DNA of 64,000 bases, from NCBI RefSeq assembly GCF_023566055.1, contig NZ_JALIQP010000007.1, positions 1 to 64,000 on the forward strand. Reading direction: 5' to 3'. Made by a program: the position numbers and the translations under genes. A model generated the notes under the pieces. The model saw nothing but the letters and a program-made list of their open reading frames with translations, searched no databases and had not been told where the DNA came from. Numbering within the stretch: the stretch's first letter is position 1; every line of letters starts with the position of its first letter. Shown piece after piece: positions 44,629 through 54,356 of this stretch. The DNA is from Halosolutus amylolyticus (GTDB lineage: Archaea > Halobacteriota > Halobacteria > Halobacteriales > Natrialbaceae).

Positions 44629-46188
44629 ATGATAGACAGCAACACTCACACACTCAAAGCAGCGTTGAACCAAGCAACTGAATGGTATCCAGAAAAGGAG
44701 GTTTTCGTTCAGGCATTTTCCGATGATCGACGCAATACCTATGTAGAGTTCAACGACGACTGCCGTAAAATGGCAAACGCGTATCTCGAGGATGGTATCG
44801 AAAAAGGTGACAGGATCGTATTTGTTAGTGACACCACCGTCGAGCATGCTGTCGCGTATTTTGCGGCTCTGAAAGTAGGTGCAATTCCAGCGAATCTTCA
44901 TACGCGGGCCGCAGTCAACGTGAACAAGTCGCTGATCGATGAGTTGGAACCGGAAACGATCGTCTTCCAACCGAAATACACTGACGACGTCGAAGCGTTC
45001 GAGACCGACGACGTAAAACGGTTGATCGCTCTCGACTCCGACGCCGAATCACCATCGTTTGCATCGAACGTCAGCGAATTCGTCGAGGGCGCTCCCGAAA
45101 CCGAACCAGACGTCAATCTCCAGCCGTCCGACGACGCCTTCATCAATTTTACATCCGGTACCACAGGAAAGCCAAAGGGGATGGTCCGTTCCCACGAAGA
45201 AGCGATTGAGTTTATCCAGACGGCGACGTATATCTATCAGTCCGACCGGACTGACGTATATCTCAATCCGTTTGGAACGGGATTCATCGGCTGGCCACTG
45301 TTCATGTTGTCCTGTTCGTCTATGGGTGCGACCGTGGTCTGTATGGACGAGTTTGCTCCGGCCCGGGTTCCCGAACTGATCGAATCGGAGGGGATCACGT
45401 TCACAATCATTACGCCAACGATGTGGAAAATGATTCTTCAACACGGTGACGCCGACGACTACGATCTGTCTTCACTCGATAGAGTTGGCTATGCCGGTGA
45501 AGCAATAAGTACAGATGTGTACAAGCGACTTCAGGACCAGTATACGGAAAACGTCCTGACGGTGTACGGTGGTACCGACCCTGGGTTTGTCACGGTTCTT
45601 TTCCCCGAAGAAGTTACGGAGCAGGCACTCGAGAGCGTCGGCCGGCCGGTTATGAACCACAACGTTCGCATTATCGAACCGGAATCGAAGGATCCTACGG
45701 CAACAGTTGAACCGGGGGAGATCGGCGAGATCATCGCCCGGGGACCGAGTACCGCGAACCGCGTCTACAACCGACCCGAGAAGACCGAGGAACTCTTTGA
45801 CGACGATGGATGGTGGTACGGCGGCGATCTCGCCAGGATCGGAACTGACGGCAATATCTATCTCGAGGGTCGCGTCGACAACATGATTATTTCCGGTGGT
45901 GTCAACGTCTACGCTGAAGCAGTCGAAACGGTTCTCGATAATCATCCGGCGATCCACGAAGTTGCAGTTATCGGCATGCCGGACGAAAAGTGGGGTGAGC
46001 GAGTCACAGCGTACGTCATTTCAGACGACGGGTCACTGACCGAAAATGAACTAGAACAATGGTGCCGTGACAATGACGACCTCGGCGATTATCAGCGACC
46101 ACGTGAATTCATCTTCCGGGACGAATTACCTCGGTCTAATACCGGCAAGCTCGACCGCGACTCGCTCCGGTCGGATGCCAATTCCTAA
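44629..46188 (+). CDS. Acyl-CoA ligase (AMP-forming)
   Basis: A 519-residue AMP-binding CoA ligase of the long-chain/aryl acid type. N-F-T-S-G-T-T-G-K-P-K-G lies near residue 172, Y-G-G-T-D-P near 318 (replacing the usual Y-G-x-T-E), G-D-L-A-R near 400, R-V-D-N-M-I-I-S-G-G-V-N-V-Y near 415, and the catalytic lysine in R-S-N-T-G-K-L-D-R near the end. An A/T-rich TTTTAAATAATAG lies about 35 bases upstream of the ATG. It stands divergent from the dehydrogenase-hydratase pair, with the MITE in between. Confidence 0.9.
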   Translation: MIDSNTHTLKAALNQATEWYPEKEVFVQAFSDDRRNTYVEFNDDCRKMANAYLEDGIEKGDRIVFVSDTTVEHAVAYFAALKVGAIPANLHTRAAVNVNKSLIDELEPETIVFQPKYTDDVEAFETDDVKRLIALDSDAESPSFASNVSEFVEGAPETEPDVNLQPSDDAFINFTSGTTGKPKGMVRSHEEAIEFIQTATYIYQSDRTDVYLNPFGTGFIGWPLFMLSCSSMGATVVCMDEFAPARVPELIESEGITFTIITPTMWKMILQHGDADDYDLSSLDRVGYAGEAISTDVYKRLQDQYTENVLTVYGGTDPGFVTVLFPEEVTEQALESVGRPVMNHNVRIIEPESKDPTATVEPGEIGEIIARGPSTANRVYNRPEKTEELFDDDGWWYGGDLARIGTDGNIYLEGRVDNMIISGGVNVYAEAVETVLDNHPAIHEVAVIGMPDEKWGERVTAYVISDDGSLTENELEQWCRDNDDLGDYQRPREFIFRDELPRSNTGKLDRDSLRSDANS

Positions 46189-46209
46189 CGCCAGCAGGTT
46201 GCTATTTTT

Positions 46210-46365
46210 CTATCCGCGTTCTGACGCCGCGAGTTCCCGTTCTGGGAACATAATTACCTCACACTCCGATGTTCCGACCCGAAGCTCGTACTCCAGACGA
46301 AGTTTGTAGCTATCCCGGCCTTCGCCAAACGCGGATTTCTTCGGCAGACAGGAGACAGCCGGCAC
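46210..46365 (-). CDS. Possible small protein downstream of LLM-3
   Basis: A 51-codon frame with a GTG start, with haloarchaeal-like composition (Y-K-L-R-L-E-Y-E-L-R-V, then E-C-E-V-I-M-F-P-E-R-E-L). It ends in TAG at 46210. It lies about 240 bases beyond the LLM-3 stop, same strand. It could be a small gene or the tail of a lost gene. The rest of the 46189-46600 gap is empty. Confidence 0.3.
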   Translation of the reverse strand: MPAVSCLPKKSAFGEGRDSYKLRLEYELRVGTSECEVIMFPERELAASERG

Positions 46366-46600
46366 GCCCTGGCTGGATCTGCGTCTTCTCTACTCACCAC
46401 ACAACACGGCTCACACAACGATCGTTGTCATCGTGTGAAATGACGTTCAGAAGCTATGAAAGTTGGCAGCGCTCGATTCGTTTCCCCAGTACCCTCACTG
46501 CCGTTCGTTTATCCTGGCCAGCACGGCTCCGTTACGAAGTCATAGTGACGTGAAAAGTCACTCTCGAGACTGTCGCTGATCACCAACTAGGTTTGGGCCG

Positions 46601-47932
46601 TTACGGACTCGGATACTCCTCTTCCAGGTGGGGCAGGACCTTTTCTCCGAACGCCTCGAGCTGTTTGTTGGTCTTTTCGTTGGAAACACCCGAGGTTTCG
46701 AAGAAGATAGCGAAATTGAAGTGCTCCTCGTAGCCCAGCATCTCGGCCTGGGTCAGGACTCTGTCCACGATGTGGTCGGTATCCCCGGCGATAATGACTC
46801 CCTTTTCTTCCAGTTCTTCCGCCGTTGGGACCTGCTCCGGATCGCCAGTGATCGGTGCCGTAAACCCAAATGGACCGAAGAAATCCCAGGTGTGTTCGAC
46901 GCCCTGTTTCCACTTTTCGAATGTTTCATCGTCACCGACTTCGGTGTTGAATATCCATCGTCCCGTGATGAATCCACGCTCCCGTTCTTCGTCCCACCCG
47001 TGTCGGAAGGGTTCGCCATCATACTCAGGCCGACGGTCCGGCCACCCGGCCTCCTCTGCGGCGGAGTAGTACCGTTCGAGGTTCTTTCTCACACCTTCGG
47101 TGTGAGCAAACGTCATTCCGTTGACGCCATTCTGTGCTGCCCAGTCACACGACCGATACGTAGAGACCGGCTGCCAGAGCTGTGGATACGGCTCCTGCAT
47201 CGGTTGTGGGAAGACAGAGAGCGATTTGAGCGTCGAACCGCCGGAAACGACACTGTTCCAGAGGTCGCTCGAATAGTAATCCGCATTCTTCCAGTCCATG
47301 ACATCATCGACCTCGTACTCCGTTACGTCGCTTTCGAGAAACGCTTTTTCGTGGTCGTGGTGCCACTTGGTATAGCTCGGCGGGATCGTATGAAACTCTC
47401 CTTGATGGGAGAACAGATCTTCCGTCCAGGCTTTCTTGATAATCTCGAACTTTTCTTCGAACGATGCCCGGTTCTTCTCCTGGTCCTGGATCGTACCGCC
47501 CCAGTATTGGCCTCCGAGTACTTCGTTCTCGCGTGGTTGATAGCCACGTCCAACTCCGATTTCTGCCCGGCCGTCGCTTAGAATGTCAAGCATCGCCGCC
47601 TGCTCGGCAAACCGGACCGGATCGTGCCACGTAATGATATTCGTTCCCTGGCAGAGCTTGATGTCTTCAGTTTGGCTCGCGATCGCCATTTGCGACATCA
47701 TCGGATTCGGACTGAATTCAGCAGCAGTCAGTTCGAAGTGGTGCTCGGTAAAGAAGATGCGATCGAATCCGTGTTGTTCCGCTTTCACACCGTGCTCGAT
47801 TTGATCTTTGACAAGCTGCTGGCAATCCTGATGAACTTCACGTAACGAGGCGTCCGTAATGAGTGATCCATCCTCAGTCCGCTTGGTTGGCAAGTTGGTC
47901 GAGCCATTATGAATAGCTGCTATCTGAACCAT
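46601..47932 (-). CDS. Luciferase-like monooxygenase, LLM-3 (long form)
   Basis: A 443-residue luciferase-family enzyme, about 100 residues longer than LLM-1 and LLM-2. The core is clear: F-F-T-E-H-H-F near residue 55, W-H-D-P-V-R-F-A-E-Q near 95, L-S-D-G-R-A-E-I-G-V-G-R-G-Y near 112, and a C-terminal I-I-A-G-D-T-D-H-I-V segment near 385. The extra length lies mainly around residues 150-260 and is rich in Trp, Tyr and His. This may form a substrate lid. The ATG at 47932 (MVQIAAIHNGS) is chosen over 47992. Confidence 0.85.
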   Translation of the reverse strand: MVQIAAIHNGSTNLPTKRTEDGSLITDASLREVHQDCQQLVKDQIEHGVKAEQHGFDRIFFTEHHFELTAAEFSPNPMMSQMAIASQTEDIKLCQGTNIITWHDPVRFAEQAAMLDILSDGRAEIGVGRGYQPRENEVLGGQYWGGTIQDQEKNRASFEEKFEIIKKAWTEDLFSHQGEFHTIPPSYTKWHHDHEKAFLESDVTEYEVDDVMDWKNADYYSSDLWNSVVSGGSTLKSLSVFPQPMQEPYPQLWQPVSTYRSCDWAAQNGVNGMTFAHTEGVRKNLERYYSAAEEAGWPDRRPEYDGEPFRHGWDEERERGFITGRWIFNTEVGDDETFEKWKQGVEHTWDFFGPFGFTAPITGDPEQVPTAEELEEKGVIIAGDTDHIVDRVLTQAEMLGYEEHFNFAIFFETSGVSNEKTNKQLEAFGEKVLPHLEEEYPSP

Positions 47933-49511
47933 AATCAACCAATTACGGAGCTTCGTAATAGTTGTTGTGGTTGTATTTATGTGAGGACACAAAGTTAGCG
48001 CGCCGTACTGTGGGGATGAAGGACAGTGGGTAACCTTCGAGTCAATTCAGTAGTCTAAAGGTTGTGACTGGGATCTTCCATTCGAGAACCTAGCTCCGGT
48101 GAATGACGTTGTCACCTCACCGACGACCATAACCGTCGATTCCGACTGCTAGATCCGGACAGTCATCGATGAACCTGCAATCTCAAAACCGGTTCTTTAC
48201 TGCCGGGGCCATGCAGCTGTGGTCGGAACTCCCATCTCTTGGCAGCCGTCTCGCTAGCCCCGAGAACCGATCACGCGTTTTCTGGCCACTGAAACGGGTT
48301 TCCACGCCGATCACAAAGCCGTCGATTAATCGGGTATACACCGACGCTCCGCTGGTGCGATCGGCCGATACCGGGTCGCCGACTTGTTTGCTACTGCCCT
48401 CTCGAAGACCATACAAACTTTCGCCAATGGCGAACGCTAATTTGTTCGCCCTGTTCGGTCCTGTATGGTCTGTCCCCTCCCTCACGCTCTCGCTATCTTT
48501 TGTAGCAGGGTTTGAGACTCGCGTTCAACTGACCCAGACGTTTGCACGAGATTATATCTCGTAGTGCGTACGACATTGACGTACAACGTATTTTGTCAGT
48601 TGACAATACGTTCGGTACGTCGGATGATAAGTCGTTGAACACGCCACCCATATATTACACCGGTACTGTTGTAATAGATGTCGGCAATGCACTTTCATAC
48701 CGGTCTTCCTGTGTCCAGGTCCCGACCATCAATTGCGAGCTGCGACATCTGATTCGTCTACCGGGGACTGGCTCGTATCCATACGTTGTTGACACCCGTA
48801 CTGGTGTAATATCCGTCCTGTTCAAGCTGGTGATCGGCTATCCTGTTCTCTCGACTGTGTTGTGAATTCTCGCACGAGGTACACGATAACATGGGACATG
48901 TACGTTCGGTATTATAGTACGTTTGTTCGGCTGGTCTTGAACAGAGGATCTTCTGCATAATGGTCTGAACGTGGCCGATATACTTCGGTAGAATGGGGCC
49001 CATCTGAACAAGTACAGACACAAATCAGCTGCTTGTTACGGACTACCGTACATTAATAGCGAACGGTCTTTGTTCCATCCGTGACCGTCTGTCATTCACG
49101 CACCAGATCATGCGTACCACATTCCACCGTTGGGGAGGCAACTTCGCCGGTCGTATGGCTATTGATGCCGCTGGAAGCAAATGATACCTGGTCTACCAGT
49201 TCTCTCGCAATTGATTTGGACTGTTTCGATGGCAATTGCAGGTGAATCTCCGAATTCGATCTGAGCGACGCAAATCGGCCAGTGAACTTCGCTGTTCACC
49301 CCCTGAACCTGCCGATTCAACCACGGATGCTGTTTAGATTGCCGCAGTTGATCTCGACCGGTCTAGTTTCATCACAGTATGTGGCCGAAACGACAGCGGG
49401 TATCCGACTTGATCGATTCCAACAACATAACTCCTGTATCACTACCGGCAGACAGTATCGTCGCAAACCAGCTAGCACAAAGTACTTCTCCGCTGACCAG
49501 TAACGGGAGTT
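47933..49511. other. 1.6-kb gap with no convincing gene
   Basis: Separates the divergent LLM-3 and LLM-4 genes. Open frames on both strands have compositions unlike haloarchaeal proteins (few Asp/Glu) and show no recognisable domains. The region may hold decayed DNA. A cluster of inverted repeats lies at 48547-48610. Confidence 0.5.
48547..48610. repeat. Cluster of short inverted repeats
   Basis: Within 64 bases there are CGAGAT-TAT-ATCTCG (48547-48561) and TTGTCA-GT-TGACAA (within 48592-48605) flanked by CGTAT and ATACG. Such symmetry usually marks protein binding sites or structured RNA, but no gene start is near. Confidence 0.55.
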
Positions 49512-50498
49512 ATGGCACCATCAGTAGGTTTGTTCCCTCGATCGACTACACACACATCACTTGTCGATTTTGCAGTCCGTGCCGAGGCGCTAGGATACAC
49601 ATCGGTCTGGATTGGGGAGGGAGTCGAACATAATCTGTTCGTGAAACTCTCTGAAATCGCTACTCAAACCAGTTCCATTACGCTTGGGAGCGGTATCGCA
49701 AACGTCTACACACGTACACCGACCTTGCTCGCGATGTCGGCAATGTCTCTCCAGCGACAATCCGGCGGACGATTCATTCTCGGACTGGGGGCCAGCCACC
49801 CCCCTATCGTCGAAGACTATCACGGATTGGCATTTGACCGGCCGCTTCAGCGACTAGAAGAGACAGTCGATATCATCAAGGCGTTAACTTCCGATGACGA
49901 TTCGACGGAGTACGATGGGGATATCTTTTCCGTGTGTGACCTCCCCTGTCGAGAGGTACAGGTTCCGCTGTACAATGCAGCAATTGGTCCCGCGAACCGA
50001 CGGCTCACAGGACAACTCTTCGACGGCTGGATCCCCTATGGAATTCCACTACCGGCACTGGAATCGGCTACTACAGAGATCGAATCAGGCCGAGAATCTA
50101 TTGGTCGGTGTCCCGATTCGATCGAGATAGTGCCGTGGATAACTGCTGCCGTAAGCGACGATCGAAAAACTGCGTACGATGCCGTCCGACAGCACATTAC
50201 AACCTTCGTCAGTCGATTCGACGCGTATCGACGAGCGTTTGCCCAGCAGTATCCCGAAGTAATCGACGACCTCACCACTGCGATAGCGGCTGGCAACGAC
50301 AGCGACGCTATTGCACATATCACCGATGAAATGGTTGCAACGTTCGCCATTGCAGGCGAACCAAAATCGGCACGCGAACAGGTACGGGCAGTTTTCGATC
50401 GTGAGTATATCGACAGCGTTGTGCTAACGACGCCACGGACTGCGAGCGATGGTGTAATTGAACAAACAATATCCGAACTGGCCCCGTCTACCTTGTAA
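49512..50498 (+). CDS. Luciferase-like monooxygenase, LLM-4
   Basis: A 328-residue luciferase-family oxidoreductase most like the F420- or FMN-dependent methylene-tetrahydromethanopterin reductase-like branch. V-G-L-F-P-R-S at the start, Y-T-S-V-W-I-G-E-G near residue 30, L-G-S-G-I-A-N-V-Y-T-R-T-P near 58, F-I-L-G-L-G-A-S-H-P near 88, and A-A-I-G-P-A-N near 155. It runs convergent with the livM permease gene, 40 bases away. The S-H-P pattern after the glycine-rich loop is typical of this branch. Confidence 0.82.
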   Translation: MAPSVGLFPRSTTHTSLVDFAVRAEALGYTSVWIGEGVEHNLFVKLSEIATQTSSITLGSGIANVYTRTPTLLAMSAMSLQRQSGGRFILGLGASHPPIVEDYHGLAFDRPLQRLEETVDIIKALTSDDDSTEYDGDIFSVCDLPCREVQVPLYNAAIGPANRRLTGQLFDGWIPYGIPLPALESATTEIESGRESIGRCPDSIEIVPWITAAVSDDRKTAYDAVRQHITTFVSRFDAYRRAFAQQYPEVIDDLTTAIAAGNDSDAIAHITDEMVATFAIAGEPKSAREQVRAVFDREYIDSVVLTTPRTASDGVIEQTISELAPSTL

Positions 50499-50538
50499 TT
50501 GGTACTGAACGTCCACAGATCAAACTCTATTCAGAGCG

Positions 50539-51558
50539 TTACCGTTCGATCCGGCGCTTGAGATCGTCGATCGAGATAGTACGTCGCCAGTTTTGAATGA
50601 TACCTGCCAGTCCACCTGGAATGAACATTACGACCAGTACGAAGAAGATTCCTATGAAGACTGGCCACGCTGTAAGGAACATTCCGCTCAGCACCTCTTC
50701 GAGCACAAACGTAACCGCGACTCCGAGTGCTGGTCCCCATAGTGTTCCAATACCGCCAATAATCGCCATCATAATGGCATCTCCCGACGTTTCCCAGTAG
50801 AGCATGTCCGGTGTGATGAACGTGTTTGAAATTGCAAAGAGCATTCCCGCAATACCAGCGAACAACCCACTGATCGTGTAGGCAGCAAGCTGAAACCGGT
50901 ATGCATCGAGACCAATGAACTGTGCTCGTTCTTCGTTCTGCCGAATACTGCGTAACACGAGGCCGAACGGGGTTTTGACCAGATGGCGAATCAGAAGATA
51001 GGATATCACTACACAGACGAGGGATAGATAGTACACATTTCCTACATTCGCTAACGAGTAACCGAATACGTCGGGGAATGAGATGAACAATCCGTTCTCA
51101 CCATCGGTTACGCTGTCCAGTTCAACCATCATGATGTACCCAATCTGTGCGAACGCTAGAGTCACCATGGCGAAATAGATGCCATTTGTTCGAAGCGCCA
51201 GCGCCCCAGTTACCAACATCACTAGTAACACGGCAATTAGTGCAATGACGACTGCAGCCAAGAAGGAGAGTTGCCCTTCAGCCAGAAACGGCAGTCTCCC
51301 CTGGAGACTCAGACCAAGAAAGTACGCTCCGATACCATACGGGAGTGCGTGACCGAACGAGAGCACACCGGCGTATCCGATCAACAAATCGTAACTCACT
51401 ACAAACAGAAGCAATATCAAAAAGGCCGTTGCGAGACGAGTCTGGTAGGAGGTCAAAAATTGTGGCAAAAGTAATAGCGCAATCAGAACCCCAATACTCA
51501 AGACCTGTATCTCTCGTGACGAGGTGTCGATGTACATTTTGGTGAGCGAAGTACTCAT
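50539..51558 (-). CDS. livM: Branched-chain amino acid-type ABC permease LivM
   Basis: A 339-residue permease with about nine hydrophobic segments and the LivM mark G-Y-A-G-V-L-S-F-G-H-A near residue 63; the coupling region has L-K-T-P-F-G-L-V-L-R-S-I-R-Q-N-E near 195. Its ATG shares one base with the livH stop. It has no ATPase or receptor neighbours here; those lie at 3750-6736. The two halves together give a complete transporter. Confidence 0.94.
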   Translation of the reverse strand: MSTSLTKMYIDTSSREIQVLSIGVLIALLLLPQFLTSYQTRLATAFLILLLFVVSYDLLIGYAGVLSFGHALPYGIGAYFLGLSLQGRLPFLAEGQLSFLAAVVIALIAVLLVMLVTGALALRTNGIYFAMVTLAFAQIGYIMMVELDSVTDGENGLFISFPDVFGYSLANVGNVYYLSLVCVVISYLLIRHLVKTPFGLVLRSIRQNEERAQFIGLDAYRFQLAAYTISGLFAGIAGMLFAISNTFITPDMLYWETSGDAIMMAIIGGIGTLWGPALGVAVTFVLEEVLSGMFLTAWPVFIGIFFVLVVMFIPGGLAGIIQNWRRTISIDDLKRRIER

Positions 51559-52448
51559 CAGTGAGCTAGCACCCCCGGTTTACCGAACATCCCACTTGGT
51601 TTAAACAATAGTACGAGGACCATCAGTGCGAACAGTGTGACGGATGCGATCTCGGGTGCAAAGAAGTTTCCATACGTCTCTGCGAGTGCGACGACCAGTG
51701 CACCGACGATTGAACCCTTGTAACTACCGAGTCCACCAATTACCACGATCACGAAGCCCAGAAGGATGAGGTCGTGTCCCATTGTTGGGAAGACTCCGAA
51801 CATTGGAGCAGCCATGATGCCACTCAAACCTGCGAGAAATCCACCGATCCCAAACATGAAAGTATACGCTCGATCGATGTTTATCCCGTTTGCCTCTACC
51901 ATGTCTCGATTCATCATGCCTGCGCGGGCGATGAGACCGTATCGAGTTCGCTCCAGAAACAGGTACAACGCAACAGCAACGATTGCACCGACGATGATAA
52001 CGAAGAGACGATAGTACGGGAAGATGACTCCACCAAACGATATGGAGCCTTTGAGTAACCCCGGTGTCGGGAAAGAGAGCGTGACTGGTCCGAAAACCAA
52101 TCGAAATGCACCTTCGAGTATTACAGCTAACCCGAATGTCAAGAGTACTTGATAGAGGATGTCGACGTCGTACAGATGCCTGAGGGTGAACCGTTCGATA
52201 AGCATGCTAATTCCCATGACTGCAAACGGCGCTATGAGGAATGCGACGATAAAAAGTCCTGTTCCAAAGGTTTGTTGATATATGAGAAGACCAATGTATG
52301 CACCCATCATGTACAGCGCACCGTGAGCAAAGTTGACTACTCCCATCAGTCCGAACACGAGCGATAGTCCGGAGGCGAACAGAAAGTACAACATACCGAA
52401 TGCCAACCCGTTCAATAACAAACTCACTATAGTTGCTGTTGATGACAT
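51558..52448 (-). CDS. livH: Branched-chain amino acid-type ABC permease LivH
   Basis: A 296-residue permease, first of the livH-livM unit, with G-L-S-L-V-F-G-L-M-G-V-V-N-F-A-H-G near residue 25 and R-T-R-Y-G-L-I-A-R-A near 165. The ATG at 52448 (MSSTATIV) is preferred; a GTG at 52466 is in frame. A TATA-like GATATAATAAATATG lies upstream. Confidence 0.94.
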   Translation of the reverse strand: MSSTATIVSLLLNGLAFGMLYFLFASGLSLVFGLMGVVNFAHGALYMMGAYIGLLIYQQTFGTGLFIVAFLIAPFAVMGISMLIERFTLRHLYDVDILYQVLLTFGLAVILEGAFRLVFGPVTLSFPTPGLLKGSISFGGVIFPYYRLFVIIVGAIVAVALYLFLERTRYGLIARAGMMNRDMVEANGINIDRAYTFMFGIGGFLAGLSGIMAAPMFGVFPTMGHDLILLGFVIVVIGGLGSYKGSIVGALVVALAETYGNFFAPEIASVTLFALMVLVLLFKPSGMFGKPGVLAH

Positions 52449-52560
52449 TACGATTATAATATTCACTCATATTTATTATATCTTTTGGTAGTCTGAACAA
52501 CAGCATGGCACTCTATAGATGTGAGTTTGAGGAATGAGCAGTTGGTGGCAAGAAGTGTCC

Positions 52561-53235
52561 ATGCAACTCGCCAACCTACTCAGAGAGACCTTAGACGTTG
52601 ACTGTAATGAGGTTTGGGAGAACGATCGCACCCCGACACCTATCAGGGTGTTCGGGGTGCGACTGCATCGATGAGATTGTCGGTTCGAGAGGTCGTCGCA
52701 GTGCTCGAATCACTCGGTGTTAACCGTCTCAGAACGCAATTTGGAACTGGACGCACAAACTGCCGGAGGCTCAGAGCGACCCGCGACGGCTATGCCGTCG
52801 GCGGGTCGCGGTCGACGAGAAACAGATCGAAGTCGACGACGAGAAAAAATGGATGTACGCCGCGATCAACACGGAATCGAAGCTGCCGCTGGAAATCGAC
52901 GTGTTCAGCCGCCGTGGGCTGACCTCGCAACGGCGTTCCTGTACCGACTCACCGAGAAACATGATCTTGACGAGACAGAGTTTCTCGTCGATGCCGGCGG
53001 CTATCTGACTGCCCTTGCTCGCCACGAATTGAGCGGTCAGCTCAACTACAGCGAGCGAAACCACGTCGAAAAGTTGTTTCAGACCGTCTCAATGCGGACT
53101 GACCACTTCTACTCCTTCTGGAGGGCCAATCCAACCAGCGCACACCGCTGGCTCAGACGCTTCAGACACCACATAACCACGATCGACCGGATCAGGCGCT
53201 CGATGGTCGAACGCTAGCCGAGGAGGTTCTCAACT
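52561..53235 (+). pseudogene. Decayed IS6-like transposase
   Basis: Frames must be changed several times to read a DDE transposase: Q-L-A-N-L-L-R-E-T-L-D near 52565, L-S-V-R-E-V-V-A-V-L-E-S-L-G near 52680, W-M-Y-A-A-I-N-T-E near 52850, T-E-F-L-V-D-A-G-G-Y near 52980 (second catalytic Asp) and S-E-R-N-H-V-E-K-L near 53050 (catalytic Glu). At least three frameshifts leave it inactive. It lies just upstream of livH, on the other strand. Confidence 0.75.
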
Positions 53236-53956
53236 AGACAGTGCCGACACGAGGAAGAGATAATCGGGATGAAAGAACAGACCGACGAGTGCGCGTACCA
53301 GTGGGCAACAGTCCAGCTGGTCGGTAACGCAGTCCCGCTCGTCCTTGATGCCCGCCCGTAAGAAAGGCGAGTCACGCAAGGAGATCGTCGAGAACCTCTT
53401 GGACTCCACTGAAGCACCCGTTCACGTCGTACTAATGGACCGCGAGTTCGACAGCCAGCAATCCTGGAGATGCTCAACCACTACGGCCTCTCCTACGTCG
53501 TCCCGAAACGGATGCAGACCAGGGAAAAAGCCCAGGCCAAGCGACTCCTCGAACGGAGAGGACAGGTATGAAACCGATCAGAAGTCGCATCTCGGCGACA
53601 ACGAGTGGCATCGCACGACGCTGATCTACCGCCGGAAAGATAACTCTAGACATGATGATCACCGCCAGTACTCGGTGTTCATGACGAATCGGGAGAGTGG
53701 ACACCTTACTGAGTACGGCTATCGGTGGGAAATCGAGAGCGGATACAAGTCGATCAAACGATTCATGGCCGCCACTACGTCGAAGAATTTCGGACTACGG
53801 TTCGTCTACTTCGCGTTCGCGTGTCTGCTGTACTCGATTTGGTGAGCAGTGGATCTACTTGTGCAGGTTGCGTTAACTGGTGAGTATGAGAATTCGCCGA
53901 TCGTGACAGACGACAACACGCTGACGCTGTTGAAGAAGGATACTGGAATCGGATAG
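53236..53956 (+). pseudogene. Decayed IS4-type (ISH3-like) transposase
   Basis: Starts inside the gene. Readable parts include Y-Q-W-A-T-V-Q-L-V-G-N near 53295, V-V-L-M-D-R-E-F-D-S near 53425 (catalytic Asp), and Y-G-Y-R-W-E-I-E-S-G-Y-K near 53715 (catalytic Glu). F-L-A/M-A-A-T-T-S-K-N-F-G-L-R follows. Frameshifts lie near 53357 and 53460 and an internal stop near 53840. It abuts the IS6-like remnant, showing repeated insertion at this spot. Confidence 0.7.
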
Positions 53957-54247
53957 TGAGGGGCTCTGTTCGGGTTAGCGCACCGTCTGATTGGTAACGC
54001 TTCCGGAAGTCGAAGATATTCGGCCAAATAGCTGGTAGTACAATAAGAATGGCCATTTGAAGAGCAAACTGATGCAGTTTCCGCTCGTCAGTTCGGCCGA
54101 AACCACACATACACCCCCGTTAAACCCGCTGTAGTCTCAACTCCCAAGCACCACATTTTTATATAGCAGTGTTTGGTTCATTAACATCTGTTTCTGTCCG
54201 ACGAGGGTTCTACTATCGAAAAACTGCACTTCCTGCTGTTAGTAGAT

Positions 54248-54277
54248 CACACTTGATTAGCTCAATAATCAAGTGTG
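54248..54277. promoter_or_regulatory. 12-bp perfect inverted repeat upstream of the recombinase
   Basis: CACACTTGATTA and TAATCAAGTGTG face each other across six bases, about 80 bases before the recombinase ATG. It could be an operator, a recombinase core-type site, or an RNA hairpin. Confidence 0.5.
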
Positions 54278-54356
54278 GTTTTATGAGACTCCATCCCCTC
54301 TACCAATCACGAACGATGGGATTCAGTTGGCCACAGGCTCTCCAGGGTGATCGCGC

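Noticed and set aside
46628-47581. 317-codon plus-strand frame opposite LLM-3
   Set aside because: Mirror of a well-supported gene; Phe/Leu/Arg-rich, with no domain.
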